DNA of 64,000 nt, from the NCBI GenBank assembly GCA_947493885.1, contig CANLTE010000003.1, positions 310,001 to 374,000 of the forward strand. The letters run 5' to 3'. The notes beneath the pieces were generated by a model. It did not search any database, was not told the DNA's origin, and saw only the letters and a list, made by a program, of their open reading frames with translations. Each line of letters begins with the position of its first letter. The stretch's first letter is position 1. Of this stretch, positions 55,668 to 64,000 are shown piece after piece. This stretch comes from an uncultured Maribacter sp. (GTDB taxonomy: Bacteria; Bacteroidota; Bacteroidia; Flavobacteriales; Flavobacteriaceae). The position numbers were made by a program, and so were the translations under genes.

Positions 55668-55883
55668 AATATGTTTTAATCTAAGCATACAAATCTATTA
55701 AAAGAAGTGGTTTCTAGAAATTTTTACCAAGAGAAATTACGACGTTCAAGGCACTATTTTGTGATAAAAAACCCCAAAAACTTGTTGGTAGCTGTTATAG
55801 TAATCAACTTTAACAAAAAGATAACTAATACTAGACAATATGATACATATCTTGATGAATATTAACAACAAACGTCAATCAAC

Positions 55884-56993
55884 ATGAAACAAAACAACAA
55901 AACACCAAAAATTTTAGTAATTCTCCTGCTATTTACGATGAGCATGGGAGTTAATGCACAGTTAGATTTACCTAGAGGTAGCCAAATGGCAAAAATATCT
56001 CAAAGAGTTGGAATTACCGATATAACTATTAAGTACTCAAGACCAAGTGTTAACGAGAGAGAAGTATGGGGAAAATTGGTTCCTTATGGAATGAACAATT
56101 TAGGATTTGGAACAGCTAAAGAATCACCTTGGAGAGCAGGCGCTAATGAAAATACTATTATTCATTTTTCAGATGACGTAAAAGTTGAAGGGAAAGCAAT
56201 TTCGGCAGGAAAATATGGATTACATATGATTGTAAACGAGGATGGAAAAGAAACAATTATATTTTCAAAAGACCACTCTTCATGGGGTAGTTATTTTTAT
56301 AGTCCAGAAAATGATGCTCTGAGAGTAGATGTAAATTCCACTGAAGTTCCACATACAGAATTATTAACTTTCAATTTTATTGCTGTAGATAAAGGTTCAA
56401 CAACGGCCGCACTAAGTTGGGGGAAAAAACAAATTCCATTTAAGATAGAGGTTGACGTACCTAGTGTCGTAATCGCTGATATTGAGCAAAAGCTTCAAAA
56501 TTCTCAGGGATTTAATAGGCAATCGTGGGAACAAGCGGCAAATTTTGCATTAAACAATGACGGTGATTTAGACAAAGCTTTAAACTGGGTGAATGCGGCT
56601 ATTGAAGGACAGTTTTTTAGTCAAAAAAACTACAACAACTTAAGCATAAAAGCTAAAATTTTAGAAAAGCAGGGTAAGAGTGCAGAGGCCGAAAAATTAA
56701 TGAATGAGTCTTTACCTATGGCTTCAGTATTTCAAATTCATAATTATGGAAGAGAATTAATTAAACAAGGAAAAAGGGATAAAGCATTGGAAATATTTAA
56801 AAAGAATGCTAAAATGAATAAAGGTATATGGCCTGTGGATTTTGGTTTAGCAAGAGGTTATGCTGCCAATGGCAACTATAAAACCGCACTAAAACATTTA
56901 AAAATGGCTCAAAAAAGAGCTCCAGATAAAATAAACAAAGACGCTATTAAAGGTTATTTAGTGGATTTACAAAACGGAAAAGACATTAATTAA
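55884..56993 (+). CDS. DUF2911 protein with C-terminal TPR-like repeats
   Basis: 369 residues. Signal peptide (residues ~9-27, ending VNA), then a DUF2911 domain (~28-190) with ITIKYSRPSVNEREVWGKLVPYG and GKYGLHMIV, then three to four TPR-like helical hairpins (LDKALNWVNAAIEG, AEAEKLMNESL, KALEIFKKNAKMNKG, YKTALKHLKMA). DUF2911 is common in Bacteroidota and has no known role; the fold is secreted or periplasmic. It has its own terminator shared with recG. Confidence 0.85.
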   Translation: MKQNNKTPKILVILLLFTMSMGVNAQLDLPRGSQMAKISQRVGITDITIKYSRPSVNEREVWGKLVPYGMNNLGFGTAKESPWRAGANENTIIHFSDDVKVEGKAISAGKYGLHMIVNEDGKETIIFSKDHSSWGSYFYSPENDALRVDVNSTEVPHTELLTFNFIAVDKGSTTAALSWGKKQIPFKIEVDVPSVVIADIEQKLQNSQGFNRQSWEQAANFALNNDGDLDKALNWVNAAIEGQFFSQKNYNNLSIKAKILEKQGKSAEAEKLMNESLPMASVFQIHNYGRELIKQGKRDKALEIFKKNAKMNKGIWPVDFGLARGYAANGNYKTALKHLKMAQKRAPDKINKDAIKGYLVDLQNGKDIN

Positions 56994-57011
56994 TACCTTT
57001 ATAAAATTCTT

Positions 57012-57047
57012 AAAAAAGCCTATAATTATAACTTATGGGCTTTTTTT
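57012..57047. terminator. Bidirectional terminator between the DUF2911 gene and recG
   Basis: AAAAAAGCCTATAA pairs with TTATGGGCTTTTTT (one G-U), loop of 7 bases, T-run on both strands. It overlaps the recG stop codon. Confidence 0.85.
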
Positions 57048-59151
57048 AGCTTATGTAGTTCCAAATATTTTTATGTTTAATAATTTGAGCGTACATATGT
57101 CTCACAACTAAATTATTAGGGTGTTCTAAAGTAGGGTCTTCTTTTAAAATTTGGTTTGCATATAACCGCGCAGTTTTTAAAATATCATTATCCTTAACAA
57201 TATCAGCTATTTTAAGATGTAACATTCCGCTTTGTTGAGTCCCCATTAAATCTCCGGGACCTCTTAACTTTAAGTCCACTTCAGCTATTTCAAAACCATC
57301 GTTTGTTTTTACCATAGTTTCTAATCTTGTTTTAGAATCGTTGGTTAATTTATGGCTAGTCATTAATATACAAAAACTTTGGTCTGCCCCTCTACCAACT
57401 CTACCCCGAAGTTGATGTAATTGTGATAAACCAAAACGCTCTGCACTTTCCACAATCATTACAGATGCATTGGGTACATTAACTCCAACTTCTATAACTG
57501 TTGTGGCAACCATAATTTGTGTTTCTCCTTTTACAAAACGCTCCATTTCAAAATCTTTGTCTGCCGGTTTCATTTTTCCATGAACAATAGAAATTTGATA
57601 TTCAGGTTTAGGAAAATCACGAGCAATGCTTTCGTAGCCATCCATTAAGTCTTTGTAATCCAGAGCCTCAGATTCTTGAATTAAAGGATATACCACATAA
57701 ATTTGGCGTCCTTTTTTTATTTCATCCTTAATAAAAGCAAAAACTTTTAATCTATTAGAATCATATCGGTGTACTGTTTTTATAGGTTTCCTTCCAGGTG
57801 GCAATTCATCAATAACCGAAATATCCAAATCCCCGTATAAACTCATTGCCAAAGTCCTGGGTATTGGAGTGGCTGTCATAACTAAAATGTGGGGAGGTTT
57901 TTCATTTTTATGCCATAGTTTAGATCTTTGGGCAACTCCAAACCTATGCTGTTCATCCACAATTGCTAATCCTAAATTTTTGAACTTTACTTTATCTTCC
58001 AGAAGAGCATGAGTACCAATTAATATTTTTAACTCACCATTTTCTAACTCTTCATGTATGATTTTACGAGCAGATGTTTTTGTGGAGCCAGTAAGGATGG
58101 CAATTTTAATCCCCATATCCGAAAGTAATTCCTGAATGCCATTAAAATGTTGATTGGCTAAAATTTCTGTTGGAGCCATTAAACAAGCTTGATAATCATT
58201 ATCTATAGCCAAAAGCATGGTCATTAAAGCAACAATAGTTTTACCAGAACCTACATCACCTTGTAATAAGCGGTTCATTTGAGCATTACTCCCCAAATCG
58301 GCTCTAATTTCTTTAATTACTCGCTTTTGAGCATTGGTTAAATCAAAGGGTAGATAATTGGTGTAAAATTGATTAAAAAGAGTTCCCACTTGGTCAAAAA
58401 CAAAACCTTTTATGCGTTTTTTTCTCGATTTGTTTTTAGCTAAAAGTTGAAGTTGGATATAAAAAAGTTCTTCAAATTTTAATCTAAACTGAGCTTTTGC
58501 CAGTAAATCTAAGTTTTTAGGAAAATGAATATTAAATAATGCCTCACTTTTAGTAATTAAGTGTAATTCATTAATAAGAGCGGGAGACAATGATTCAAAA
58601 AACTGCCCTTTACAATCCAAAAACAATTGTTGCATCATTTTATTAATTACCTTATTGGTAATACCCTTATTTGTCAATTTTTCAGTAGAAGGATAAATAG
58701 GTTGCATGACCACCTTTACACCTTTTTCATGATTTTCTAACAATTCCATTTCCGGATGGGGCATTGAAAACTTGCCGTTGAACCAATTGCACTTGCCAAA
58801 AATTACATATGGTACATTGATTTTAATGTTTTCTTTTATCCACTTTTGCCCCCGAAACCAAACCAATTCCATCTCTCCTGTGGAATCTATAAATTTAGCG
58901 ACTAACCGTTTTCCTTTTTTTTGCTCGACAGTTTTTATGTGAATAATTTTTCCAACTACCTGAACATCTGCATTACTACGTTGGAGTTGGTTTATTTTAT
59001 AATACTTGGTTTTATCAATATGCCTATTAGGAAATAAGTTTAAAAGGTCTTGATATGAAGAAATACCCAGCTCCGTCTTAAGGGTTTCAGCCCTATTTGG
59101 ACCAACACCTTTAAGATAAACTATTGGAGTTTGAAGGTAATTCGAATTCAT
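57046..59151 (-). CDS. recG: ATP-dependent DNA helicase RecG
   Basis: 701 residues. An N-terminal helix-hairpin-like start (KGVGPNRAETLKTELGISSYQDLLNLFPNRHID) leads into the wedge domain, then the helicase core: Walker A LLQGDVGSGKTIVALMTM, DEQHRFGVAQR (DExH box), MTATPIPRTLAMSLYGDLD, ATTVIEVGVNVPNASVMIVE and QLRGRVGRG. It reverses stalled replication forks and processes branched recombination intermediates. Length and motif order are standard. Confidence 0.97.
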   Translation of the reverse strand: MNSNYLQTPIVYLKGVGPNRAETLKTELGISSYQDLLNLFPNRHIDKTKYYKINQLQRSNADVQVVGKIIHIKTVEQKKGKRLVAKFIDSTGEMELVWFRGQKWIKENIKINVPYVIFGKCNWFNGKFSMPHPEMELLENHEKGVKVVMQPIYPSTEKLTNKGITNKVINKMMQQLFLDCKGQFFESLSPALINELHLITKSEALFNIHFPKNLDLLAKAQFRLKFEELFYIQLQLLAKNKSRKKRIKGFVFDQVGTLFNQFYTNYLPFDLTNAQKRVIKEIRADLGSNAQMNRLLQGDVGSGKTIVALMTMLLAIDNDYQACLMAPTEILANQHFNGIQELLSDMGIKIAILTGSTKTSARKIIHEELENGELKILIGTHALLEDKVKFKNLGLAIVDEQHRFGVAQRSKLWHKNEKPPHILVMTATPIPRTLAMSLYGDLDISVIDELPPGRKPIKTVHRYDSNRLKVFAFIKDEIKKGRQIYVVYPLIQESEALDYKDLMDGYESIARDFPKPEYQISIVHGKMKPADKDFEMERFVKGETQIMVATTVIEVGVNVPNASVMIVESAERFGLSQLHQLRGRVGRGADQSFCILMTSHKLTNDSKTRLETMVKTNDGFEIAEVDLKLRGPGDLMGTQQSGMLHLKIADIVKDNDILKTARLYANQILKEDPTLEHPNNLVVRHMYAQIIKHKNIWNYIS

Positions 59152-59232
59152 TCGACTAAATTAGAGCATTGAATATATACATGCAACAAACTAAAAAGTA
59201 AAAACACCCGTTTGTTTTGTAAGAATTAACCT

Positions 59233-61323
59233 ATGGCTAAAAAAATACTCACTCTTTTTCTTCTTTTTTATATTACCACTGATGCTCAGCAACAAAAAGA
59301 TGTTGATTTTAAGGACGCCAAAATTATTGTTGAGCCAATTCCTTCAAAAAAAGAAATACAAGGTTCGGTTAGGTACAATATTGAAATCATAAATAATGTT
59401 GATTCTGTTTTTCTTGATGCGGTAAAAACCAATTTTCATGAAGTATTACTTGATCATAAAAAGGTTAAGTTTATCAATGATGGTAATAAAATTGTAATTA
59501 AAAAGAAATTTAAAAAAGGAAAAGTCTATAACCTTTTGATAAAATATGCTAACACGCCTTCACAAGCTGTATATTTTATTGGATGGAATCCCAATTCTAG
59601 TATTAATCAAATTTGGACACAGGGTCAAGGTAAGTACACAAGCAATTGGCTACCTAGTCTAGATGACATGAATGACAAAATAGAGTTTGATCTTAGCGTT
59701 GTTTTTAATAACGAGTATGAAGTTATTGCTAATGGAAAGTTAGTTTCAAAGAAAAAAAATAACAATAATACAACGATTTGGAATTATGATATGAACAAAC
59801 CAATGAGCAGCTATTTACTGGCATTTGCCATTGGCGATTACAATAAAAAAGTAGTATTATCCACTAGTGGCGTTCCTATGGAGTTATACTATTATAAAAA
59901 CGATTCTAATAAGGTAGAACCTACTTATAGATACTCAAAGGAAATTTTCGACTTTCTTGAGGGTGAAATTCAGGTGCCTTACCCTTGGCAGAATTACAAA
60001 CAAATACCTGTCCGAGATTTTCTTTATGCTGGTATGGAAAATACTGGAACTACGATTTTTTCAGATGCCTACGTGATAGATTCCATTGCTTTTGATGACA
60101 AAAATTATGTTAATGTAAATGCTCATGAACTAGCACATCAATGGTTTGGAGACCTAGTAACCGAGAAAAATGCAGAACATCACTGGCTTCATGAAGGTTT
60201 TGCTACCTACTATGCACTTTTGGCTGAACGCGAAATTTTTGGAAAGGATTATTTTTTCTGGAAGTTGTATGACACTGCAGTTCAACTTGATAATTTTCAG
60301 GAACAACACAAGGGAGAAGCATTAAACAATCCTAAAGCAAGTAGTCTTACTTTTTATGAAAAAGGAGCCTGGGCATTACAAATGTTAAGAGAAAAAGTAG
60401 GGGAGAAAGCTTTTAAAATTGGAGTAAAAAACTATTTAAACAAACATCAATTTAGCAACGTTACCATAGCTGATTTTTTTAAGGAGGTTGAAATGGCTAG
60501 CGGAACAAATTTATCCACTTATAAAACCATATGGATAAAGGAAAAAAAGTTTCCGACGCAAAGTGTTATGGAATATTTAAAAAATTCTAGTGCAGATATT
60601 AAACTCTTTTTAGAATTAAAAGAGGAAATGAGTTCTAGTTACACCTTTCTACAAAAAGAAAAAAGACTCAAGTATTATTGGAGTAAGACCAAATCTTCAG
60701 AGGTGAAATCCAGATTAATATTGGGGTATCCTAATATTTTATCTTTTGATATTCTTAAAAAAGCACTAGAGGCCGATAGTCATAAAATTAGACAGGCGGT
60801 GGTAAATACAGGTTTAGCCCCTCCGACTGACTTAAAAAATGAGTATAAATCTTTATTAATAGACAAAAGTTACTACACCATAGAAAGTGCTTTATATATT
60901 CTATGGCAGGCATTTCCAAAAGAAAGAAATAAGTATTTGGAGCTTACTAAGAACTACATTGGCATGCCAAATAAAAACGTGCGATTGCTTTGGTTAACAT
61001 TAGCATTGCTTACTCCCGAATATGAGCCTCAATTAAAAGAAACTTTTTATAATGAACTTACCGGGTATACCAATAAAAACTATTCGTTTGAAGTACGGCA
61101 AGGCGCTTTTCAATTTTTAAATCAAGTTTTTGGATTTACGGAACAAAATTTGAAGGACTTAGTTAATGCATCAGTACATCATTCTTGGCAGTTTAAAAAA
61201 TCTTCAAGAAATTTGCTAGAAGCTTTATTAAAAGATGAGGAGCAAAAAAAACGTTTTAAGGAAATTTTAAAAGACTTAGACGATAAAGAATTACAATATT
61301 TAAATTCTAAATTAAATAATTAA
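59233..61323 (+). CDS. M1 family zinc aminopeptidase, secreted
   Basis: 696 residues with a signal peptide (MAKKILTLFLLFYITTDAQ). The zinc site is HELAHQWFGDLVTEKNAEHH with His298, Glu299, His302 and the third ligand Glu321 (HEXXH-18-E). The aminopeptidase GXMEN motif appears as YAGMENTGTTIFSD. The C-terminal half (~450-696) is a helical HEAT-like domain with lower conservation. It trims N-terminal residues from peptides outside the cytoplasm. It overlaps the start of the patatin gene by one base. Confidence 0.94.
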   Translation: MAKKILTLFLLFYITTDAQQQKDVDFKDAKIIVEPIPSKKEIQGSVRYNIEIINNVDSVFLDAVKTNFHEVLLDHKKVKFINDGNKIVIKKKFKKGKVYNLLIKYANTPSQAVYFIGWNPNSSINQIWTQGQGKYTSNWLPSLDDMNDKIEFDLSVVFNNEYEVIANGKLVSKKKNNNNTTIWNYDMNKPMSSYLLAFAIGDYNKKVVLSTSGVPMELYYYKNDSNKVEPTYRYSKEIFDFLEGEIQVPYPWQNYKQIPVRDFLYAGMENTGTTIFSDAYVIDSIAFDDKNYVNVNAHELAHQWFGDLVTEKNAEHHWLHEGFATYYALLAEREIFGKDYFFWKLYDTAVQLDNFQEQHKGEALNNPKASSLTFYEKGAWALQMLREKVGEKAFKIGVKNYLNKHQFSNVTIADFFKEVEMASGTNLSTYKTIWIKEKKFPTQSVMEYLKNSSADIKLFLELKEEMSSSYTFLQKEKRLKYYWSKTKSSEVKSRLILGYPNILSFDILKKALEADSHKIRQAVVNTGLAPPTDLKNEYKSLLIDKSYYTIESALYILWQAFPKERNKYLELTKNYIGMPNKNVRLLWLTLALLTPEYEPQLKETFYNELTGYTNKNYSFEVRQGAFQFLNQVFGFTEQNLKDLVNASVHHSWQFKKSSRNLLEALLKDEEQKKRFKEILKDLDDKELQYLNSKLNN

Positions 61324-62237
61324 TGCGTGCATTAGTAATATCAGGAGGGGGTAGTAAAGGTGCTTTTGCAGGAGGTGTAGCTCAGTATCTATTACAGGAG
61401 CTTAAATACGACTACGATATGTTTTTAGGCACAAGTACAGGAAGTCTTTTAATATCTCACCTTGCATTAAAAAAAATCGAAAAAATAAAAGAGATTTATA
61501 CCTCGGTTAATCAAGATAGTATTTTTAGTAATTGTCCGTTTACCGTACAAAAAAAACATGGAGTACATAACATTGGTATTAACCATTGGAATGTGCTTAA
61601 AAACTTTTACAAAGGCAAAAAAACCTTTGGCGAAAGTCATAATTTATTGCAGCTCATAAGAAATTCCATAACTCCAGAAGAGTTTAATGAAATTAAATAT
61701 AGCGCAATTGATATTATTGTCACAGCGTCTAACCTTTCATTAAATCAAGTAGAATATAAATCCATAAAAGATTATGAATATGATGATTTTTGTGAGTGGA
61801 TATGGATTTCTTGCAATTACATTCCATTTATGAGTTTGGTTAAAAAAAATAGTTGTGAATATGCAGATGGCGGATTAGGTTCAATGGTGCCAATTGAAGA
61901 AGCCATAAAAAGAGGAGCAACGGAGGTAGATGCAATTGTGTTACAGACTGAAACAACTTTGGTAAATAGAATGCCTTCTAGAAATGTATTCTCATTATTA
62001 ACTACAATGATGAGTTTTATTTTAGATAGAATCGAAGACCAAAATATAAAAATTGGAAAGCACGTTGCAAGGCATAACAACGCCATTATAAACTTTTATT
62101 ACACTCCTACAGTTTTAACAACCAATTCTTTAATTTTTGATAAAGAAAAAATGGCAAGTTGGTGGAAAAGCGGGTTTAATTTTGCCAAGCATAAAAACAC
62201 GCAACAAAACCAAATTGAGCCTATTTCGGAAACTTAG
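61323..62237 (+). CDS. Patatin-like phospholipase
   Basis: 304 residues. The oxyanion-hole motif ALVISGGGSKGAFAGG, nucleophile Ser38 in GTSTG and catalytic Asp182 in YADGGLG form the patatin Ser-Asp dyad. There is no signal peptide, so the enzyme is probably cytoplasmic or delivered otherwise. It would cleave acyl chains from phospholipids or lysophospholipids. Start ATGC at 61323 overlaps the TAA of the peptidase gene, showing coupling. Confidence 0.9.
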   Translation: MRALVISGGGSKGAFAGGVAQYLLQELKYDYDMFLGTSTGSLLISHLALKKIEKIKEIYTSVNQDSIFSNCPFTVQKKHGVHNIGINHWNVLKNFYKGKKTFGESHNLLQLIRNSITPEEFNEIKYSAIDIIVTASNLSLNQVEYKSIKDYEYDDFCEWIWISCNYIPFMSLVKKNSCEYADGGLGSMVPIEEAIKRGATEVDAIVLQTETTLVNRMPSRNVFSLLTTMMSFILDRIEDQNIKIGKHVARHNNAIINFYYTPTVLTTNSLIFDKEKMASWWKSGFNFAKHKNTQQNQIEPISET

Positions 62238-62240
62238 GTA

Positions 62241-62759
62241 TTACCAAAGTTCACCTATTTCCTTTTTTACAAACGCTAATGCTGTTGCTGATGGAGAAGC
62301 CTTATCCATGGTTTCATTCAAAACATCTTCACGTAACTTGTCAGCAGAGTCTGTTTCGCTCATGGCGGCTTTGCGTATCATTTGTATTGTGGCACTTTTT
62401 GCTGCTTTAATAACATTCCAGCAATCGTCGGTCATATAAATTTGTTGTGACAAATTGTGCTCATATTCTGTTTCAATGCTTTGTATTAATAAGCTTTCAT
62501 ACTTATTTTTATCCGAAGATTTAGGGCCAACACGTACGACCAAACTCGGAATTGCAATTCGCTCCAAAAATAAAGCCATGCGTTCATAAGCTTGTAAACG
62601 TATTGGTAATGTGTTTGTTTGAGAATCTTTATGAAGTAAATAACGCCTGCGACCTTCTTCGTTATTGGTGTGCATTCTAAAAAAATAAAAAGCTATTGCT
62701 CCGGTTACTACTGATGGCAATAAATATGCAAAAAGTTGAAAAATTTGGTCTCCAGTCAT
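62241..62759 (-). CDS. Membrane-anchored protein of unknown function (DUF7935-like)
   Basis: 172 residues with one N-terminal transmembrane segment (~8-27: FQLFAYLLPSVVTGAIAFYFF) and a helical, charged cytoplasmic domain (RLQAYERMALFLERI...SLLIQSIETEYEHNLSQQIYMTDDCWNVIKAAK, in parts). It resembles a flavobacterial family of unknown function. It is convergent with the patatin gene, 3 bp between stops, and transcribed alone. Confidence 0.7.
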   Translation of the reverse strand: MTGDQIFQLFAYLLPSVVTGAIAFYFFRMHTNNEEGRRRYLLHKDSQTNTLPIRLQAYERMALFLERIAIPSLVVRVGPKSSDKNKYESLLIQSIETEYEHNLSQQIYMTDDCWNVIKAAKSATIQMIRKAAMSETDSADKLREDVLNETMDKASPSATALAFVKKEIGELW

Positions 62760-63068
62760 TATTTTGGTTGGTTTTTGATTACTGAAAATTAAAACGGCTG
62801 TTTTTTGGAATTAGTATTTCTGCTGATATCATTTTATAATCAAAATTTACGCAATGGAAATATATAGTTAATTAAGAAAAGCTGTGCTCAGACTATTAAA
62901 TGCGGGTAATTTCGATTAAAAACTAAGGTCATCAAGTTTTAGTCAAGTTATTTATTAGGCTTAATAACGACTCATATGTTAATTTTGAGAGTCGTTAATT
63001 GTTAATGTCGCAAAAGATGAGTCCTATAGTTACGATATTCTAAATTATATGTTTAAGTAAAGATTTTT
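62760..63068. other. 309-bp intergenic region before the GH16 gene
   Basis: No gene seen. It must hold the divergent promoters of the membrane-anchored protein (minus) and the GH16 lipoprotein (plus). One clear inverted repeat is listed separately. Confidence 0.6.
62965..62997. promoter_or_regulatory. 9-bp inverted repeat upstream of the GH16 gene
   Basis: TAACGACTC and GAGTCGTTA are perfect complements, 15 bp apart, centred about 88 bp before the start codon. The size fits a dimeric regulator operator; no T-run follows, so termination is unlikely. Confidence 0.45.
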
Positions 63069-64000
63069 ATGAAAAAGGTAATGTTATTTTTAGTTTTAAG
63101 TATAGCTATACAATCATGTTCTAGTTCAAGTAAAGAAATAGAAGATGATACCAAACCCGATAGCGAAATTCCAAAGGTAGAACAAGAACCTGAGCAAGAG
63201 CCTGAACCTGAACCAGAGCCTACCACCGATTGGAAAGCTATTCCCGTACCAGCTAGCCCTGGAGATGGAAAATCATGGGAGTTTCAAGAAGATTTTTCTG
63301 ATGATTTTAACTATGTATTTGAGCCAGTTACAACCTTAACCACTTTTGGAAATAAGTGGACGAACTTTTATCACAATACATGGCAAGGTCCAGGACCAAC
63401 TACTTGGAAACATGAGAATGTAAGAGTAAGTGATGGTGAGCTTTTGATTCATGCATCAAGGGTTGATGGAGAAACTAAACAGTTTAATTCGGGTAATCAG
63501 TCATACAATATGGCAGTAACCAGATTAGGGTGTGTTACATCATCTAAGAGAGTACAATACCCCGTTTTTGTGGAAGCACGTGTTAAAATAGCAAATGCAT
63601 TTTTTGCTTCTAATGTTTGGATGCTTAGCCCCGATGATACTCAAGAAATAGATATTTTGGAATCTTACGGAGCACAAAACACTAGAAACGATCAAGAATG
63701 GTTTAGTCAGCGATTACATATAAGTCATCATGTTTTTATAAGAGACCCTTTTCAAGACTACCAACCAAAAGACGACAGTACTTGGTATGCTGGTACCGAA
63801 CCAACTTTATGGTCTAATGAGTGGTTACGAATTGGCGTATACTGGAAAAGTCCAACAGAACTTGAGTACTATTTAAACGGAGAACTTATTAAAACTATGG
63901 AAAGCTTAGATAATGTAGGAGGGAAGGATGGTATTGATCCTTTAAACTATACATCTCCAACTGGAAATAGTGAGGATAGAACTGGTCTTAGTAAAGAAAT
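63069..64000 (+). CDS. GH16 beta-agarase/porphyranase-like lipoprotein, 3' end cut by window edge
   Basis: 310 residues visible. The signal ends in AIQSC, with Cys17 as lipidation site, so the protein should be tethered to the outer membrane surface. A Glu-Pro linker (~38-52) precedes the catalytic jelly-roll. Glu193, Asp195 and Glu198 in QEIDILESYG form the GH16 catalytic motif ExDxxE; NVWMLSPDD before it and FSQRLHISHHVFIRD after it match algal-galactan-degrading GH16 enzymes (agarases, porphyranases) of marine flavobacteria. The exact polysaccharide is not clear. It may be the first gene of a polysaccharide-utilisation locus to the right of the window. Confidence 0.88.
   Translation, partial: MKKVMLFLVLSIAIQSCSSSSKEIEDDTKPDSEIPKVEQEPEQEPEPEPEPTTDWKAIPVPASPGDGKSWEFQEDFSDDFNYVFEPVTTLTTFGNKWTNFYHNTWQGPGPTTWKHENVRVSDGELLIHASRVDGETKQFNSGNQSYNMAVTRLGCVTSSKRVQYPVFVEARVKIANAFFASNVWMLSPDDTQEIDILESYGAQNTRNDQEWFSQRLHISHHVFIRDPFQDYQPKDDSTWYAGTEPTLWSNEWLRIGVYWKSPTELEYYLNGELIKTMESLDNVGGKDGIDPLNYTSPTGNSEDRTGLSKE

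Noticed and set aside
55752-55805. Minus-strand TTG-started 17-codon frame rich in Ile/Thr ahead of leuC, considered as a leu operon leader peptide
   Set aside because: It has only one Leu codon, needs a TTG start, and no terminator or antiterminator hairpin follows it.
59185-59216. AACAAAC/GTTTGTT inverted arms between recG and the M1 peptidase gene
   Set aside because: Seven-base AT-rich arms 18 bp apart in an AT-rich genome are expected by chance.
63180-63225. Short Glu-Pro codon repeats in the GH16 gene as a possible DNA repeat element
   Set aside because: They encode an ordinary low-complexity linker between the lipobox and the catalytic domain.
1-64000. CRISPR arrays, tRNA or rRNA genes, insertion sequences, prophage
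   Set aside because: Reading the intergenic regions showed no spaced repeat array, no cloverleaf-like segment, no transposase or integrase gene and no phage structural gene. A dedicated tRNA or covariance search was not possible.

Overview
The window is AT-rich chromosomal DNA from a member of the Bacteroidota, most likely a marine flavobacterium (Flavobacteriaceae). Support comes from the protein families (flavobacterial DUFs, MoCo-type extended Tat signal, RibB with a degenerate RibA tail, 5-oxoprolinase cluster), from -7 promoter boxes of the Bacteroidota type TAnnTTTG, and from a truncated GH16 agarase/porphyranase-like lipoprotein at the right edge that points to algal polysaccharide use. 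No rRNA, tRNA, CRISPR array, transposase or phage gene was seen; almost everything is core or metabolic gene content.

Layout. 1-4986 (minus): periplasmic nitrate reductase operon napD-napA, a duplicated NapB-like tetrahaem cytochrome, a tetrahaem lipoprotein and a 4Fe-4S subunit cut by the window edge, behind a possible CRP/FNR box. 5230-8390 (plus): two small membrane transporters, a nitroreductase and a DegT-type aminotransferase. 8393-14066 (minus): tight ftsK-lolA-LptF/G-ribB operon. 14160-18384 (minus): LTA-synthase-like phosphoglycerol transferase, dgkA, and thiol-redox genes (tpx, a small acidic protein, thioredoxin, 2-Cys peroxiredoxin). 18536-23392: NhaC antiporter, a Cys/Met-metabolism PLP enzyme divergent from an Lrp/AsnC regulator, and lpdA. 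23393-24420 is a sparse stretch with one orphan gene. 24421-37661: CDGSH protein, aldo/keto reductase, acyltransferase-like membrane protein, FMN reductase-pabB-tilS-dsbD operon, penicillin acylase-like enzyme, YifB/ComM and three uncharacterised genes.

37867-41365 (plus) is a pxpABC 5-oxoprolinase operon headed by an Nramp-family protein that lacks the metal-binding DPGN motif. 41405-49131 (plus) is the isoleucine/valine operon: an 18-codon leader peptide rich in Val/Ile/Leu, a strong terminator with a competing antiterminator, then ilvD-ilvB-methyltransferase-ilvN-ilvC-ilvA. After gapN comes the convergent leuC-leuD-(citramalate/isopropylmalate synthase)-leuB operon (55667-50953, minus). 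Together these give nearly the whole branched-chain amino-acid pathway. 55884-64000 holds a DUF2911/TPR protein, recG, an M1 peptidase, a patatin-like lipase, a membrane-anchored unknown and the GH16 enzyme.

The most notable observation is the apparently complete ribosome-mediated attenuator in front of ilvD. Others are the Nramp-like putative 5-oxoproline transporter, the NapB duplication, and a LeuA-family enzyme carrying the pyruvate-pocket residues of Leptospira citramalate synthase.
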